Shown in pieces: positions 11,625-22,719 of a stretch of 64,000 nt of DNA. Origin of the DNA: Siderastrea radians (lineage: Eukaryota > Cnidaria > Anthozoa > Scleractinia > Rhizangiidae); the NCBI GenBank assembly GCA_964017195.1, contig OZ024889.1, forward strand, positions 58,041,574 to 58,105,573, written 5' to 3'. The stretch's first letter is position 1, and the number at the start of each line of letters is the position of its first letter. The position numbers were made by a program, and so were the translations under genes. Below the pieces are notes generated by a model that saw only the letters and a list, made by a program, of their open reading frames with translations, searched no databases and had not been told where the DNA came from.

Positions 11625-12200
11625 GAATGCATCAAAAAAATTTTGTTGATGTCATGATGACGTCAGCATTACATCATTTTATCAAATAATCACTATTTAA
11701 CGGCAAACGGACCGTTTCTTCAGACCTTAGCAGCGGAAATCGACATTTACGCCATGTCTGAATGGGGAGGGGGCCTAGGGGACAGAAAGGGAGGGGGAGG
11801 GGGGAGGGGGGAGGGGGGAGAAACCTCCCGCCACCCGCACCCTTTAATCTCGGTTCCCGCCACTTTTCTCTCACTTTCCGCACACTTAAAGCAACGCTTC
11901 CTGCGCTTCCGCCTCCCGTACACTTCCCGCCCTCTTTTCTACCCGGGCTGCAAGCTCTGTCCACCTCCCTTCCCACCCCCACTTCCGAAGGGCGAAAAAA
12001 GAAAGAAAGAAAGGTAAAATGAGGAATAATAATATACGAGTGGATATGCATCAAAATAGTTAGCAAAGGACATTGTGACGTCATCATTACATCATTTTAT
12101 CAAGCTATTAATGTTTAGCCTCGAATTGATCGTTTGTGGAGAATTAATTAAATAGAAAGAATACCTTACATTTTCCAAGACCACAAGTGAATGCATGATT

Positions 12201-12202
12201 GA

Positions 12203-12242
<40 letters not shown>
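12201..12242 (+). repeat. (GAAA)n microsatellite
   Basis: About ten copies of GAAA at the inner end of the left foldback arm. Confidence 0.95.
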
Positions 12243-13850
12243 CGACTGCTCGCAGTCTAATAAAATTCCGCCCGCCCTCCTTCCCGTGAAGAATTGTTAG
12301 TCCCTTCTCAGAAAATGTATCAAAGGTAATATCCATGATTTCGATTTGCGAAATATTTGAATTCCTCTATCACCTGCGGTGTCTGCCTTGGTCATGGTTA
12401 ATTATTCATTAGACGTTTTAAAATAACATATGAGATTGTGGATCGAACTAAAATGGGATGCTAATACAAACATCACAGTCTATATCACAAAAATGAGTAG
12501 AGTAAAATGACTGCAATCGTTTCCACTGTAAAGGTGAGATTTAAATGTTAATTTGAACATTTTACGAAATGTACAGTGTAATAGCCAATGTAGTTACGTG
12601 CATTGTCGCGTAATCCTACTTACCAAATGCAAGCAGCTACAAATCTCCAGGAAAATGATATTTCGCAAATGCAGTCCATTGTGTTGATGTATAGGCGTCA
12701 AATCTTCTGAGAGAATGTTTCTCTTAAAAAGGCTGATCGAGGACATACAACAGCGGCAGCAGCGGCGGTGATAAAAACTTATGTGACGAGTAGTAAGAAT
12801 GTGCCGGCTCGTGCGAAAGAAAACATTTGGTCAATTTCATAGCGTGGGAAATTCCACGGGGGTAGATATACCGAGACTCAGAGGACTGTAAGTGCTTATC
12901 TCAAACTAGCCTGGTGCCGCCCAGGCGTTCCCTTCCGTATTCGCTGTTATAGCGCGAATATTTATTTCTGTCACAAATTTCTCTTAATCTAGTTTCGCAA
13001 AGATTTATCTTCGAGAAATTAAGAGACCGGCATTTGGCATGTTTGGCAAGGCTATATTTTCACGATTTGAGAAAAACATAGGTGGTCAGTGGCATTGTGT
13101 GTTTGTTTGTTTGTTTGTTTCGTTTGTAATTGAATATGGACCTTGTTTTATTTTTGTAGAAAAGTAAGCAGTAAGAACACAAGGTTTCGTCGATTTCCTA
13201 ATTTTTTGTCGCAATTTAATGATATTTTGAACAAATGTAGGAAATCATTCTTTCTTTCATGCATTCACTTGTGGTCGTGGAAAATGTAAGGTATTCTTTG
13301 TATTTATTTAATTCTCCACAAACGTTCTATTCGAGGCTAAACATTAATAACTTGATAAAATGATGTAATGATGACGTCATGATGACGTCTGCTAACTATT
13401 TTGATGCATATCCACTCCTATATTATTATTTCTCATTTTATCCCTCTTTCTTTCTTTCTTTCTTTTTCTCTTTCTTTCTTTTTTCACCCTTCGGAAAGTG
13501 GGGGTGGGAAGGGAGGTGGACAGAGCTTGCAGCCCGGGTAGAAAAGAGGGCGGGAAGTGTACAGGAGGCGGAAGCGCAGGAAGCGTTGCTTTAAGTGTGC
13601 GGAAAGTGAGAGAAAAGTGGCTGGAACCGAGATTAAAGGGTGCGGGTGGCGGGAGGTTTCTCCCCCCTCCCCCCTCCCCCTCCCTGTCTGTCCCCTAGGC
13701 CCCCTCCCCGTTCAGACATGGCGTAAATGTCGATTTCCGCTGCTAAAATCTGAAGAAACGGTCCGTTTGCCGTTAAATAGTGATTATTTGATAAAAATGA
13801 TGTAATGCTGACGTCATCATGACGTCAACAAAATTTTTTGATGCATTCTC

Positions 13851-13978
13851 ACTCGTGGTCACTCGTGGTCACTCGTAGTCACTCGTGGTCACTCGTGGTC
13901 AACTCGTGGTCACTCGTGGTCACTCGTGGTCACTCGTGGTCATTCGTGGTCACTCGTGGTCACTCGTGGTCACTCGTG
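13851..13978 (+). repeat. minisatellite in right arm of foldback element
   Basis: About thirteen copies of ACTCGTGGTC with scattered variants and one extra base near 13901. This is nearly twice the copy number of the left arm, so the two arms have changed length independently. Confidence 0.9.
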
Positions 13979-14254
13979 TGTACTTTTAGACACGACCCAT
14001 AGGTTGTGCTCCTTCAGGAAGCTTCATAAGCAAGCTTACTGTTCCTTTTAGAAAGGCCCGATTGTTGTTGATGCATACTTGATAAATGGAGTGAGAATGG
14101 CTGTCAGACACCATAAGCAAGTCAGATGCTGCAGCGATAAGTACTAGTGGTGTCTTGATTTCTTTATCCATTGGAAGAGTATTAAGGTCTGCTGATGAGT
14201 ATTTAATACATCTTCTTTGTTCCTGAAGTCACTTGCTCATTGTTGCTACAAGGT

Positions 14255-17121
14255 CAGACTTTTTAGCAGAGGAGTGAACCTGGATTTTTCGTTTTTGCAA
14301 CACCAAGAAACACCCCTGCTTTTTGATGCCACTCATAAAGAGAGTGCATTGAAAATTAAAGACAAGAAGTATACATCTCTCGCAAATCTGTTGTAAATTA
14401 GTCTGCTCCAGGTTCCACGATAGTATGTGGGATGACTAAGACCTAAGCTGTCTAAGAGCCTCGAACAGGCTTGTTGTAAACATTGCAAAAATGTCAAAAA
14501 ATTATTCATTTGTGGTCACTGACAGATGTCGCTGATGGTAGTGAAAGAAACACGAAGCCACATAATGTCCATAATAAAAATTACTTATGTCTCTAAGTAA
14601 TTACCTCGCCTTTGTTTATTCTGCTTTTTCTTAACAGACCTTTACAAAATAAAGTTTGAACAGCGCAGCCTGTTCTGGTTTTTAATAAAAACAATTATTG
14701 AGTCACTGTTGTACTCAGGACCGTACCAGCCTGCCCTTGTAGGACTTGTAGGACCTTGTGTAGAGAGAAGACAGACAGTAGTCAATTAAAACCTTTAGTT
14801 TTAATTTGATGATCTCTGATAGGCACTCACCTAGTTTCTCTTTCCTTTGGGACTTCTCCTTTTTGTGACTTTTGTGTATTTTCCGATCTGTATCACCTTT
14901 GTGACCTTTGTGTTTCCCTTGGTGTTTTCCCATGCTCTAATTTTCTTTATCTCAAAATGATTGGCCTTGTGTCCTTTGCGACCCCTGTGAAATCGATGGC
15001 AATCGAGACGACGAGAAAGACGGAGAACCTGGAAACCTGACCTGTCTGACCTGACAAAGACCTGATGTCATATAACTCATATGAGCGCGTGGAATTGAAG
15101 TTCATAGTTTGTGATCACATGTCAGAAATATAAAATTAATTTTTTTGTGTGTAAAAATAGTAAAGCGTACGCAAGTCACGCAAACGCTTTTGAATCTTCG
15201 CGGTCGCTGTCGGCTTAGGTTATTATTCATGTCGCTTTCGCTAATTCATCAGGGAAGTATGTCGCTCGTCGCTTATTCGTGGCTATCATGTCGGCGTTTC
15301 AAGGCCATGCCGCTTGTAGGAATTTACCCCTAATGTTTTAGCAAACCGAGAGGATCTAAAATTGCTACTACAAAAGTCAAATCGCTTGCTCCACTAATGA
15401 CTTAACCAAATCTTTAGATGAAGACATGAAACTCTCGTACCCTTGTAGGCTTTTGAAATATCCAAGTTTTGGAAATGTGTTGTTTTCAATGCAAAGATAA
15501 CACCTTCATTCATACCGACAAAACGTATAAGTACCGAAGTAAATTCCTGGGTCTTGCTAGAAAATCTCTCTCCAGACTGTGTACTGTATACTAGGCAGAT
15601 GCCTATTTCCCTTTCGTAAACGGTCGTTGCAATTTTTGACGGTTGATGCCATCATTGCTTACCAAGCCTTTAGTCATGGTAGATGTAATACATGCTCGGG
15701 ATTAAGTCACAATAAGGCAACAAATACATTTTTAAATAGTCTTAGAAAGAACAAAATTTAAGCCTTAGTTAAATTTACGTTAAAAGTTGGGGAAAGGGCT
15801 AGGGTAACCTTTTATAGATGTATATTATTATTTAAGACAGCTAATTGTAATATATCTTTTATTTTTTGGAATTGTGGCGGTTCGGCGTGATAGTGTAGTG
15901 GTAAGGGAGAGAGAGAGAGCACAGGGTTCGATTCTGAGTTATGAATGTCTTTCTCAATTTGTGGTGGAAAAACGTCCAATATCACATCCAAATCTTCCAA
16001 GTATCTTACAAATGGCAACGACTGTATACGAAAGGGAAATTTGCTTCGCACGATGTGTATTTCGAATTTCTAGGGGCTCCATACTGAGCACACAGTCGCT
16101 GTTGCGGGTAAAGTTGTATTTTTTTTTAATTTCATGCTTTGTTTATCCTTTTTTTGGATCAATTTCGCCCAACAGCAGCTGCCCAGATTGAAATGCAAAA
16201 CAAACTAAAATATGTACATTACTTAGCGTTCAGTTACTCTGCAATGAACGTGAGCATATGAGCATATGCTTTGCTTGCGCAGGAATCCTGCACAATGTAA
16301 CAGTCAAGAAGTGTGTTAACTACAATCTAATAGTGCAATTTCAAGTGCACTGACGGGTACCTTTATAATCACATGCAGAAACCATTTTAAAGTTTAACCC
16401 ATCTCATTGCAATAGTTAGCAGCTGTTTTCAAACTATTATTTTCTTTTTTACATCGAATCCGTCGGCAATCGATATTGTTTCATGAAATATTGATTGTAA
16501 ATTGAACGTTTTGGTATACGCATGAATAACAATAAATGTTACCGACCTCAATCTCCTAAAAACGACTACAAATTTTCGACCGTGCAACTGTGGCGAGCAT
16601 TATCTGGTGATCTGTGACGCGATCAATTACTTGCTTAGCACTCCAACGTTCCGTTAGGGAAACCTAACTAAATGTGTACTAAATCTCCCTTACACTAGAA
16701 TCCCATCATTCTAGGGGGTAGTTGTGGATACTGAATTCATGCCACAGAAACAAAGTTAGACTCTGGCAGTTGTTAGCCATAAAGTTTAGGATTAACGACA
16801 AGTAGAGCTCCTGTTCTCATCATGGCTTGAGAGCGTTATGAGCCGTTTGGAGACTCTCCTGCATTCTAGAGTTGTTAAAATTTGCTAAAATGTCATTACA
16901 GAATGGAAGACTGTCATGCGTTGTAATGTTGAGCTAACAAGAAGTTTGGACTAACTTCAACTATCGGTGACTCTAGCCCGTTCTTGATTGCATGAGCCAG
17001 TCGCGTAAGACGCTAGGTGGCTTAGATTTTTTCATTAGAACGCACCTTCTCTTACATCTTTTGGTGAAGAACTCGTGTCAGACACCTGAATAATCAGTAA
17101 CTGAGTCAACACTCCGCACAA
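14255..17121. other. non-coding stretch downstream of GPCR copy 2
   Basis: No supported gene. Short open frames here are low complexity or random. 14260-14340 could hold further upstream exon sequence of the NHL gene on the minus strand, but I cannot confirm it. A tRNA-like fragment is listed separately at 15884. Confidence 0.45.
15884..15942 (+). repeat. possible tRNA-derived SINE fragment
   Basis: A box A-like stretch (GATAGTGTAGTGGTAAGG) is followed after a short (GA)n run by a box B-like stretch (GGGTTCGATTCTGA). Together they suggest an old SINE head rather than a working tRNA, because no acceptor stem pairing is visible. Confidence 0.35.
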
Positions 17122-18037
17122 CTATACTGAGTTGGTATGTGTGCCTAGAGTCTTCATCGATTTCAATGTAACTCCGCAGTCAGTCTGAGAGGAAGTTTCA
17201 TTAAATAAGTTTCTTTGTGGTGAACAGCGACAAAGCAGCTTTCTCAATGATCTTCTGAACTCAGGCATCTTGAAGCAGTAAACAACGGGATTCAGGAACG
17301 AATTCGAGAATTGTGCAACTAGAGTGATTTGTACCCTGAATGAATGTAAGTGCTCCAAGTAGTCTCTAAAGGCAAGGCTGATACCATTTGGCAAACAGGT
17401 AGCGATTGATATCGCTGTCACAATAAAAAGAGTTTTGGCAAGCTTTCTGTTTTGTTCCATGTTCCTCGAACTAGGCAAGCGGTTGCGTCTCGTTGAAATC
17501 CAGATCGCAAGATATGCTCCAGTCAGTGATCACGACTGAGCCTATAACTGTGATGACCGTTAAAATGCTATAAGCATTGCCAATGTTCACATTCAAAATT
17601 GCATTCAAGGATGCTAACAGCCAAACGCTTCCGATAGAAATATGATAATGCCATGCACTCAGCATCCGATGGCGAAATGGCCGCAATATTGCCAACATTC
17701 TGTCCAAAGAAATTAAAGCCAATGACAATAGCGAAGATATTATTCCTACAACATCAACTACTAAAATCGTTTTTACAACAACGTAACTAAGATGTATTCC
17801 CATCATCGCTGCAATTCCATCCCACAGCCAAAAGGTAAGAGCAATTCCCACTAAGATATCAGCAACTGCAAGATTGATGAGCAGATAGCTGGTTCGTTTC
17901 AATCGTTTCCTTATATTCCAGAAGACGTGAACTGTGACAGAGTTTCCTGTGAGAATAAGAAATGTTTCGCAGATGTATATCACCATCCAAGGAACACCAC
18001 TGAACAAATGAAAATGATTTAATCCCGTGCTGTTCAT
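17122..18037 (-). pseudogene. class A GPCR, copy 2, single frameshift
   Basis: The start is ATG at 18035-18037, preceded by a splice acceptor (ATAG, about 18047). Helices 1-5 are read from MNSTGLNHFHLF, with LILTGNS in TM1, LINLAVADIL in TM2 and LDRMLAILRPFRHR at the DRY site. Near 17515-17525 one extra base shifts the frame. The shifted frame reads AYLAIWIS, then MEQNRKLAKTLF, TM6 with TCLPNG, and TM7 with NSFLNPVVYCF. This matches copy 3 (AYFAIWIS) residue by residue, so exactly one base is in excess. The total would be about 305 residues. It could be a recent pseudogene, a polymorphism or a sequence error. Confidence 0.85.
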
Positions 18038-18350
18038 TTTTTGGACCTATATTGCAGAGAAAAGAGTGGAAAAAATAACATGGTTTTAAAAGGTAGCACA
18101 ATGCTTTGTATAGCTTTTCTGCTTTGCGGGGGGTTCCCTGATGATTCAAATCGTGCAATCTGATTCGTTGATCGAGTAGCCCTGCTTGACATTCCAACTG
18201 CTCCAGCCCATTTACCTTTCGTATACGCCTAGATCTCACGCTTGGTCAACGACTTACCTTGAGTGACTTTCAAGGCGCCATACAAAATGAAATCTGGTTG
18301 TTAAAAAAAAGAATACCTGAAAAATAGCGGTTATTGAACTCTTATTTGCT

Positions 18351-18512
18351 AACGCATCACTGCCCGTCACAAGATAAGAAATCTTTTTAATTTTGTGGAC
18401 TATAAAATCCAGCCTCCTTTTGTTTAACACTTTTAAGGACAAAAGGAGGCTGGATTTTATAGTCCACAAAATTAAAAAGATTTCTTATCTTGTGACGGGC
18501 AGTGGTGCGTTT
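18351..18512. repeat. near-perfect 72-bp inverted repeat (hairpin)
   Basis: The left arm 18351-18422 and right arm 18439-18512 are reverse complements with about one mismatch, separated by about 16 bp. The arms start with AACGCATCACTGCCCGTCAC and end at CCTCCTTTTGT. The RNA from either strand would form a long stem. It lies just upstream of GPCR copy 2. Confidence 0.92.
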
Positions 18513-18585
18513 AAAAATGCATTTAAAAATGGTGCATTTAAAAATGGTGCATTTAAAAATGCTTTGTGTTTTAAAAATCGACCTT
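18508..18585 (+). repeat. short tandem repeat, 15-bp unit
   Basis: A 15-bp unit (GCATTTAAAAATGGT) occurs about four times with decay, directly abutting the hairpin above. Confidence 0.8.
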
Positions 18586-18589
18586 AAGA

Positions 18590-20160
18590 GTTTTGTTCTA
18601 ACTTTAGTATCACTTTTTATAAAGATTAAACTTAGAAAAGGTAGCTGTGTTGTATACTGAACATTCAGTATCACCTATAAATGGTATAAATACTAATTTT
18701 TCCCTCTTTGGCAAAATGGGACTGGAAAAATTAATGATATTCGCCCATGGTCACGAAGTAACTCTAAAAATCTGTGCATGAAACGAGTTTACAGAAAAAT
18801 CGAGAAGGGCGAATCATTAGCCGGCGAATTATGCTTAAATAACCCGGGTTCTACACATTGCTGCCAAATCTGCTGAGAAGGAAGAAACGATATTCTTTCA
18901 CAGTGTAAGTAAACTAAGCGGGCTACATCTGTATGGAAACATCTGTGTTTAAGAAAAGTCTCAATAGTAAACCGGCCGTTTGTGTGTGAATCGAAAGTAG
19001 AACTTTCACGGATGGCAAAACATGTTATCTAAAATCTAGTCAAAACTGGAAGACAAATATTTAAAGCTTCAGGTCGATTTGTAAAGCACAAAACATTTCA
19101 GTAAATACTACGGGTTTTAGGTATCCACTAAAAATTTTAATTTCAAATAGATTCACTGTGGGGTGTCATCTTATGAGATTATGAGGCACATAGTAATCAG
19201 TTTTCATTCAGGAGTTCACACAACAGACGCAACTAGAGGTACGATCTTTTTGATACATTGCTGTAATGGCTTCTTATCAAGCGATCAAATTTGGTGCGAA
19301 GAATGGTTGTGAGCATTTGGCTACCTTCTATACCCCAACTTATTTGCCCCTTTCCTTGGGTATACATCTGTGGAACAGTTGTGTGCAGTTCCGTTTAGCC
19401 AAACCTCGAAAATTAATATTCATAAATGATACTGAATGTATAGTGTACAACTTACCTTTCCTAAGTTTAATCTGTAAAGCACATACTCTTCAAAAAGTGC
19501 TACTTTAATGTTTAGAACCAAACCTTAAAGCTCGATTTTAAAACCCAAAACATTTCATTGTCTAAAATGAAAGATTGCTGGCTTTAGTCCATGAAATTAA
19601 CAGATTCATCGTGGGAATTCTTATCCTGTTTCGCGCAGTAGTGAGTTGGGAAGTTAGAGTCACGCCGACAGACGCTATTTCAGGTATTCCTTATTTTACT
19701 TTTTTTTTTTTATTTAACGGCTTTCGATTTAGCGATCTAATTTTCCAAGGCACAGCTGCTATCCGTTTTAAGTTTAAGCAACTGATGGGTTTTATTTCCC
19801 AAGCGTGAGATCTAGATGTATACTGACTATAACAAACTATCACGGTAGTTCGTCTTGACAGACGAACTAATGGATAATTCGTCTTGACGGATGATCCGTC
19901 TGAAAGCCCGTATTTATACACAGACGAATTATAAGACGAACTACCGTTCTTTGCCCAAGTTCGTCCCAGACGGATGATCCGTCTCTAGTATAAATCGGGC
20001 CATTTATTGGCTGAGTTATTTTCATTGTTCACGCCAACAAAAACAACGTCTATAAGATTTTAATTTTCACTCGCAAAATAAGGTGTGCATAAAGTAAATG
20101 GTCTGAAGCAATCTGTACGAAAGCTGGACCACTCCATCAACGAATCAGATTGCACGATTT
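18590..20160. other. spacer between divergent GPCR copies
   Basis: No coding gene is seen. It contains a palindrome-rich MITE-like block at about 19835-19995. Near 20130-20160 it has the 5'UTR sequence shared in inverted form with copy 2 (around 18130-18175), so the inverted duplication includes upstream sequence. Confidence 0.5.
19835..19995. repeat. MITE-like block of GACGAAC/GACGGAT palindromes
   Basis: Short palindromes follow each other: AGTTCGTCTTGACAGACGAACT-type hairpins and the near palindrome GACGGATGATCCGTC, which occurs twice. A related GACGAAT palindrome block lies at 62870-63020. Ends and target duplication were not resolved. Confidence 0.65.
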
Positions 20161-20292
20161 ATTTCATCAGTTAACCGCCCGCAAAACAGAAAGGTATGTA
20201 AAAAAGCCTTGCGTGCGCTAGTTCATTTTTAAAACCATACGTTTTCTTAAACTTATTTCTCGTCTCTTTTCTCTATAATATAGGTCCAAAAC

Positions 20293-21394
20293 ATGAACAG
20301 CACAGGGTCAAACCATTTCCATTTGTTCATTGGTGTCCCTTGGATGGTGATATACATCTGTGAAGCATTTTGATTGTCACGTGAACACTTTCACAGTTTA
20401 CATCTTCTGGAGTATTCGGAAACGATTAAAACGCACCAGCTATTTACTCATCAATCTTGCAGTTGCTGATATCTTAGTGGTGTTGCCGAATCCAACTATT
20501 AAACTACGAAAGGTCCAAATGTAACTACAAAAGTCCAAGTTTTTAAAACTACAAAATGTCCAAATTGTTCCTCCAAACACGTTGTTCAAAAGTCACCAGT
20601 TTCCATCGTAACCAAGCCTTCTCTCAAGGTAACCTAGCTTTTTAGCTCGTTTCCAGTTTATCGCGGCAACTCCGCAACAAGTGGGGATAGCTCTAATACT
20701 GTGGCTGTGGGATGGAATTGCAGTGATGACCGAAAGAGATATAAGTAACAATGTAAATAAAGCAGCCACCCTGTCTTCAATACCATCACTGGCTTTGATT
20801 TCTTTAGAGAGAGTGGTCGCCATATTGTGGCCGTTTCACCATCGTCTTTTCAACATATGGCACTACCACGTATCCGTGGGAATCGTCTGGCTTATAGCAT
20901 TGTCAAATGCTATTATAACTTTACATTTCGGTATATTTAGTGTTGCCTATCGATTCGTGATGGCTGTTACTGTGATTATCTCAGTCCTGGTCATCATTGT
21001 TGCCTATTTTGCGATTTGGATTTCAACGAACCGGAATCGGTTGCCCACCAAAACTAGCAGGTCTATGGAGCAAAACAGAAAGCTTGCTAATACTCTATTG
21101 ATTGTTACAACCCTGTCGATCATAGCTTGTTTGCCTCCTGGTATCGGTCTTGTGTTCATAAGACACCTGCTTCACGCGTATTCGACTCCACTGCAGCTCT
21201 TCTGGGTGGCTCAATACGCCAATTCGTTTCTGAATCCGGTTGTTTATAGCTTCAGAATTTCTAAGTTTAAGATGTCTCTGACAAGGCTATTCTGTCATAA
21301 TTGTCCGCGAAAGCGCGTCTTATTCAGTGATAATTCACATGGCGATACTGTTGGAGTGACTCTAAGATCTCTAAAGTCTGTTGAGATCGCATAA
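20293..21394 (+). pseudogene. class A GPCR, copy 3, with N-terminal frameshift and 199-bp insertion
   Basis: A 5'UTR intron is visible: donor AAG/GTATGT at 20194 and acceptor ATAG ending at 20283, 90 bp. ATG 20293 begins MNSTGSNHFHLF as in copy 2. Two single-base losses near 20370-20385 bring a TGA and shift the frame; the frame recovers as TVYIFWSIRKRLKRTSYLLINLAVADILV. A 199-bp element then interrupts TM2 at 20481-20679. Removing it and one AGTGG copy restores LVGIALILWLW exactly as in the paralogues. From 20681 to 21394 the gene is open: ISLERVVAILWPFHHR, AYFAIWIS, ACLPPG in TM6, and NSFLNPVVYSF in TM7. Confidence 0.88.
20481..20679. mobile_element. 199-bp insertion with 5-bp target duplication (solo LTR or MITE)
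   Basis: It starts TGTTGCCGAATC and ends with the imperfect inverted copy GAGTTGC...GCAACA-type end (TGTTGC/GCAACA perfect over 6 bp). It is flanked by AGTGG at 20476-20480 and 20680-20684. TG...CA ends with a 5-bp duplication fit a very short solo LTR or TRIM, or a Ginger-like MITE. Inside are three decayed copies of a 'ctacaaaagtccaa'-like unit. Confidence 0.85.
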
Positions 21395-22719
21395 TTAACG
21401 TAACTAACCTAATCCTGAATTGTTTTTTCCAGAGTTTTATGTTTTCTAATGTTTTCAAAAAGGGGCTTTTGACAGTGCACAACAGTAAATAAGTAACAGT
21501 TAGATAACCAAATTAACCGTTTAGTTAGGATTTAGCTCATCTCGTAGAGGATTTAGACTACTTATGTCTGATTCAAATTGCTTCTATTAATAGAAACTGC
21601 TTGAACACCAAGAATGTTTTTAGTTTATACTAAAGGTAGCTATCCCGGAAAAGTTATTGACTCCTGGACATTTTGCCAAAAAATGCCTTTCGAAGCGAGT
21701 CAAGCCGTTTTTAGGCCGCTGTCTAGCCGAAAAGAATTCAAACTGTCCAAAGCGTTGTTTACAAGTCGAGCACTGGACTAGCTTTTGTTCCTGATGCCAA
21801 ATTACAGCTTTCAAAGTTCGGGCATGCGCAGAAAACAAAATTTCGAGATTTTTTTCGAGAAAGTTTCGCTGCCCTTTCGTCTTTTACCTTTTGCTTTCTC
21901 CCCTCCCCGCTTCTTTTGCTTTTCTTTCCCCCCCCCCTTTTTTTTCTTTTGTGGGGCATTTACTAGGCTACCTTTCGGTGGGAAAAGATTTTGCAAAACG
22001 TTCGAAGATCGTGAATTTTTTTTGAAGGAAGTACCAGTGTGTAGTGGGACAAGATTTTGATTGGAATTTTCTGCTCAAAGTTACACGGTTTTTTGCGTCT
22101 TTCTTTGGTCTGTTTGACTGAATCGCGCTCATTTGGGTATGGCTTGAAAGATCTCATCTCCCCGCACAAGGTAGTTGTCAAAGTTGTCCAGGACCGTTAA
22201 AACTGATGACGTCACAAGTGGTACAAGGGACGTGGTTAAAGAAGGGCGGTTACGGGCGGTTCAGGGGTCAATGTGTTAATACTACTAAAGGGAAAATTTT
22301 AGAGCCATTTTCCTGCCAGCAATTATATATTATTCGATGCGACTTGTAAATTGTTATAAACTCATGTTGGCCAAAAATTAAAGAAAAAATGTTTTAGAAA
22401 CTATAATCCCTTACATGTGACACTGTAATGGAAAAAAGAACACAGCATTAATTCAGAAATATTTTCTTTATTTTCTTGATATTAACTTTATCTGCCTCGG
22501 AGGAGCTGAGATCGTCTTTATCGTCTTTGTTTGTTTGTTTGTTTGTTTGTTTCAACTGCCTTATATATATTGTTAAATTCCTTCAGTTTTTCCATCCCCA
22601 TTTTTTATCCAAAGAAATCGTGCTGTTATCTGAGCTCCAATTCCCTTTATCCCACTAAAATTGTATCTTGCACAGCGAAAATCAGCCTTAAAAAAGAAAG
22701 GACGTTTAATTAGTAGATA
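21395..22719. other. non-coding stretch
   Basis: No gene supported. It includes a pyrimidine-rich tract near 21900-21950 and a (TTTG)n run near 22525-22551. The rest is unassigned AT-rich sequence. Confidence 0.5.

Larger units (their letters stand above)
11535..13999. mobile_element. 2465-bp foldback (long inverted repeat) element inside the NHL gene
   Basis: The ends are perfect inverted copies beginning TGGGTCGTGTCTAAAAG, flanked by a 5-bp direct repeat TAGGT (11530-11534 and 14000-14004). The arms run about 11535-12205 and 13246-13999. From the end inward they contain a 10-bp minisatellite, a 'gacgtca' segment, a G-rich/C-rich tract and a GAAA or GTTT-like tail. The central spacer of about 1 kb has no ORF that I can recognise as a transposase, so the copy is probably non-autonomous. 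Superfamily is not assignable by eye; TG...CA ends and a 5-bp duplication are all that can be stated. Confidence 0.88.
9881..14254 (-). pseudogene. NHL-repeat protein gene split by a foldback element and one nonsense codon
   Basis: Read on the minus strand, 14254-14005 encodes an NHL blade (LVLIAAASDLLMVSDSHSH, then EGAQPM). After the 2465-bp insertion the frame resumes at 11534 with GLAFDGNIVYVAD and two more blades (HGLDVSSDGSVIFTD; PTALCVEGKSIFVVD). Removing the insertion and one 5-bp duplicate joins the two parts in frame. The propeller region ends ...LHSLCRL and meets TAA at 11102-11104. The same frame then continues as GVHLRGIKAECHSIEEAISSL into a 386-residue C-terminal part with helices, a conserved KRDHIRGFPLRGPFFVG block and an acidic tail. 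It stops at 9881. A possible upstream splice acceptor (cttcag) lies near 14230. Propeller genes of this type bind proteins or RNA; the role here is unknown. Confidence 0.75.

Noticed and set aside
11754..12087. Overlapping open frames on both strands in the G-rich part of the foldback arm, repeated at 13498-13805
   Set aside because: Low-complexity purine/pyrimidine tract inside inverted arms; no protein signature and frames follow base composition.
14715..14933. Lys/His-rich frame on the minus strand
   Set aside because: Driven by a CTTTGTGAC-type short repeat; no domain.
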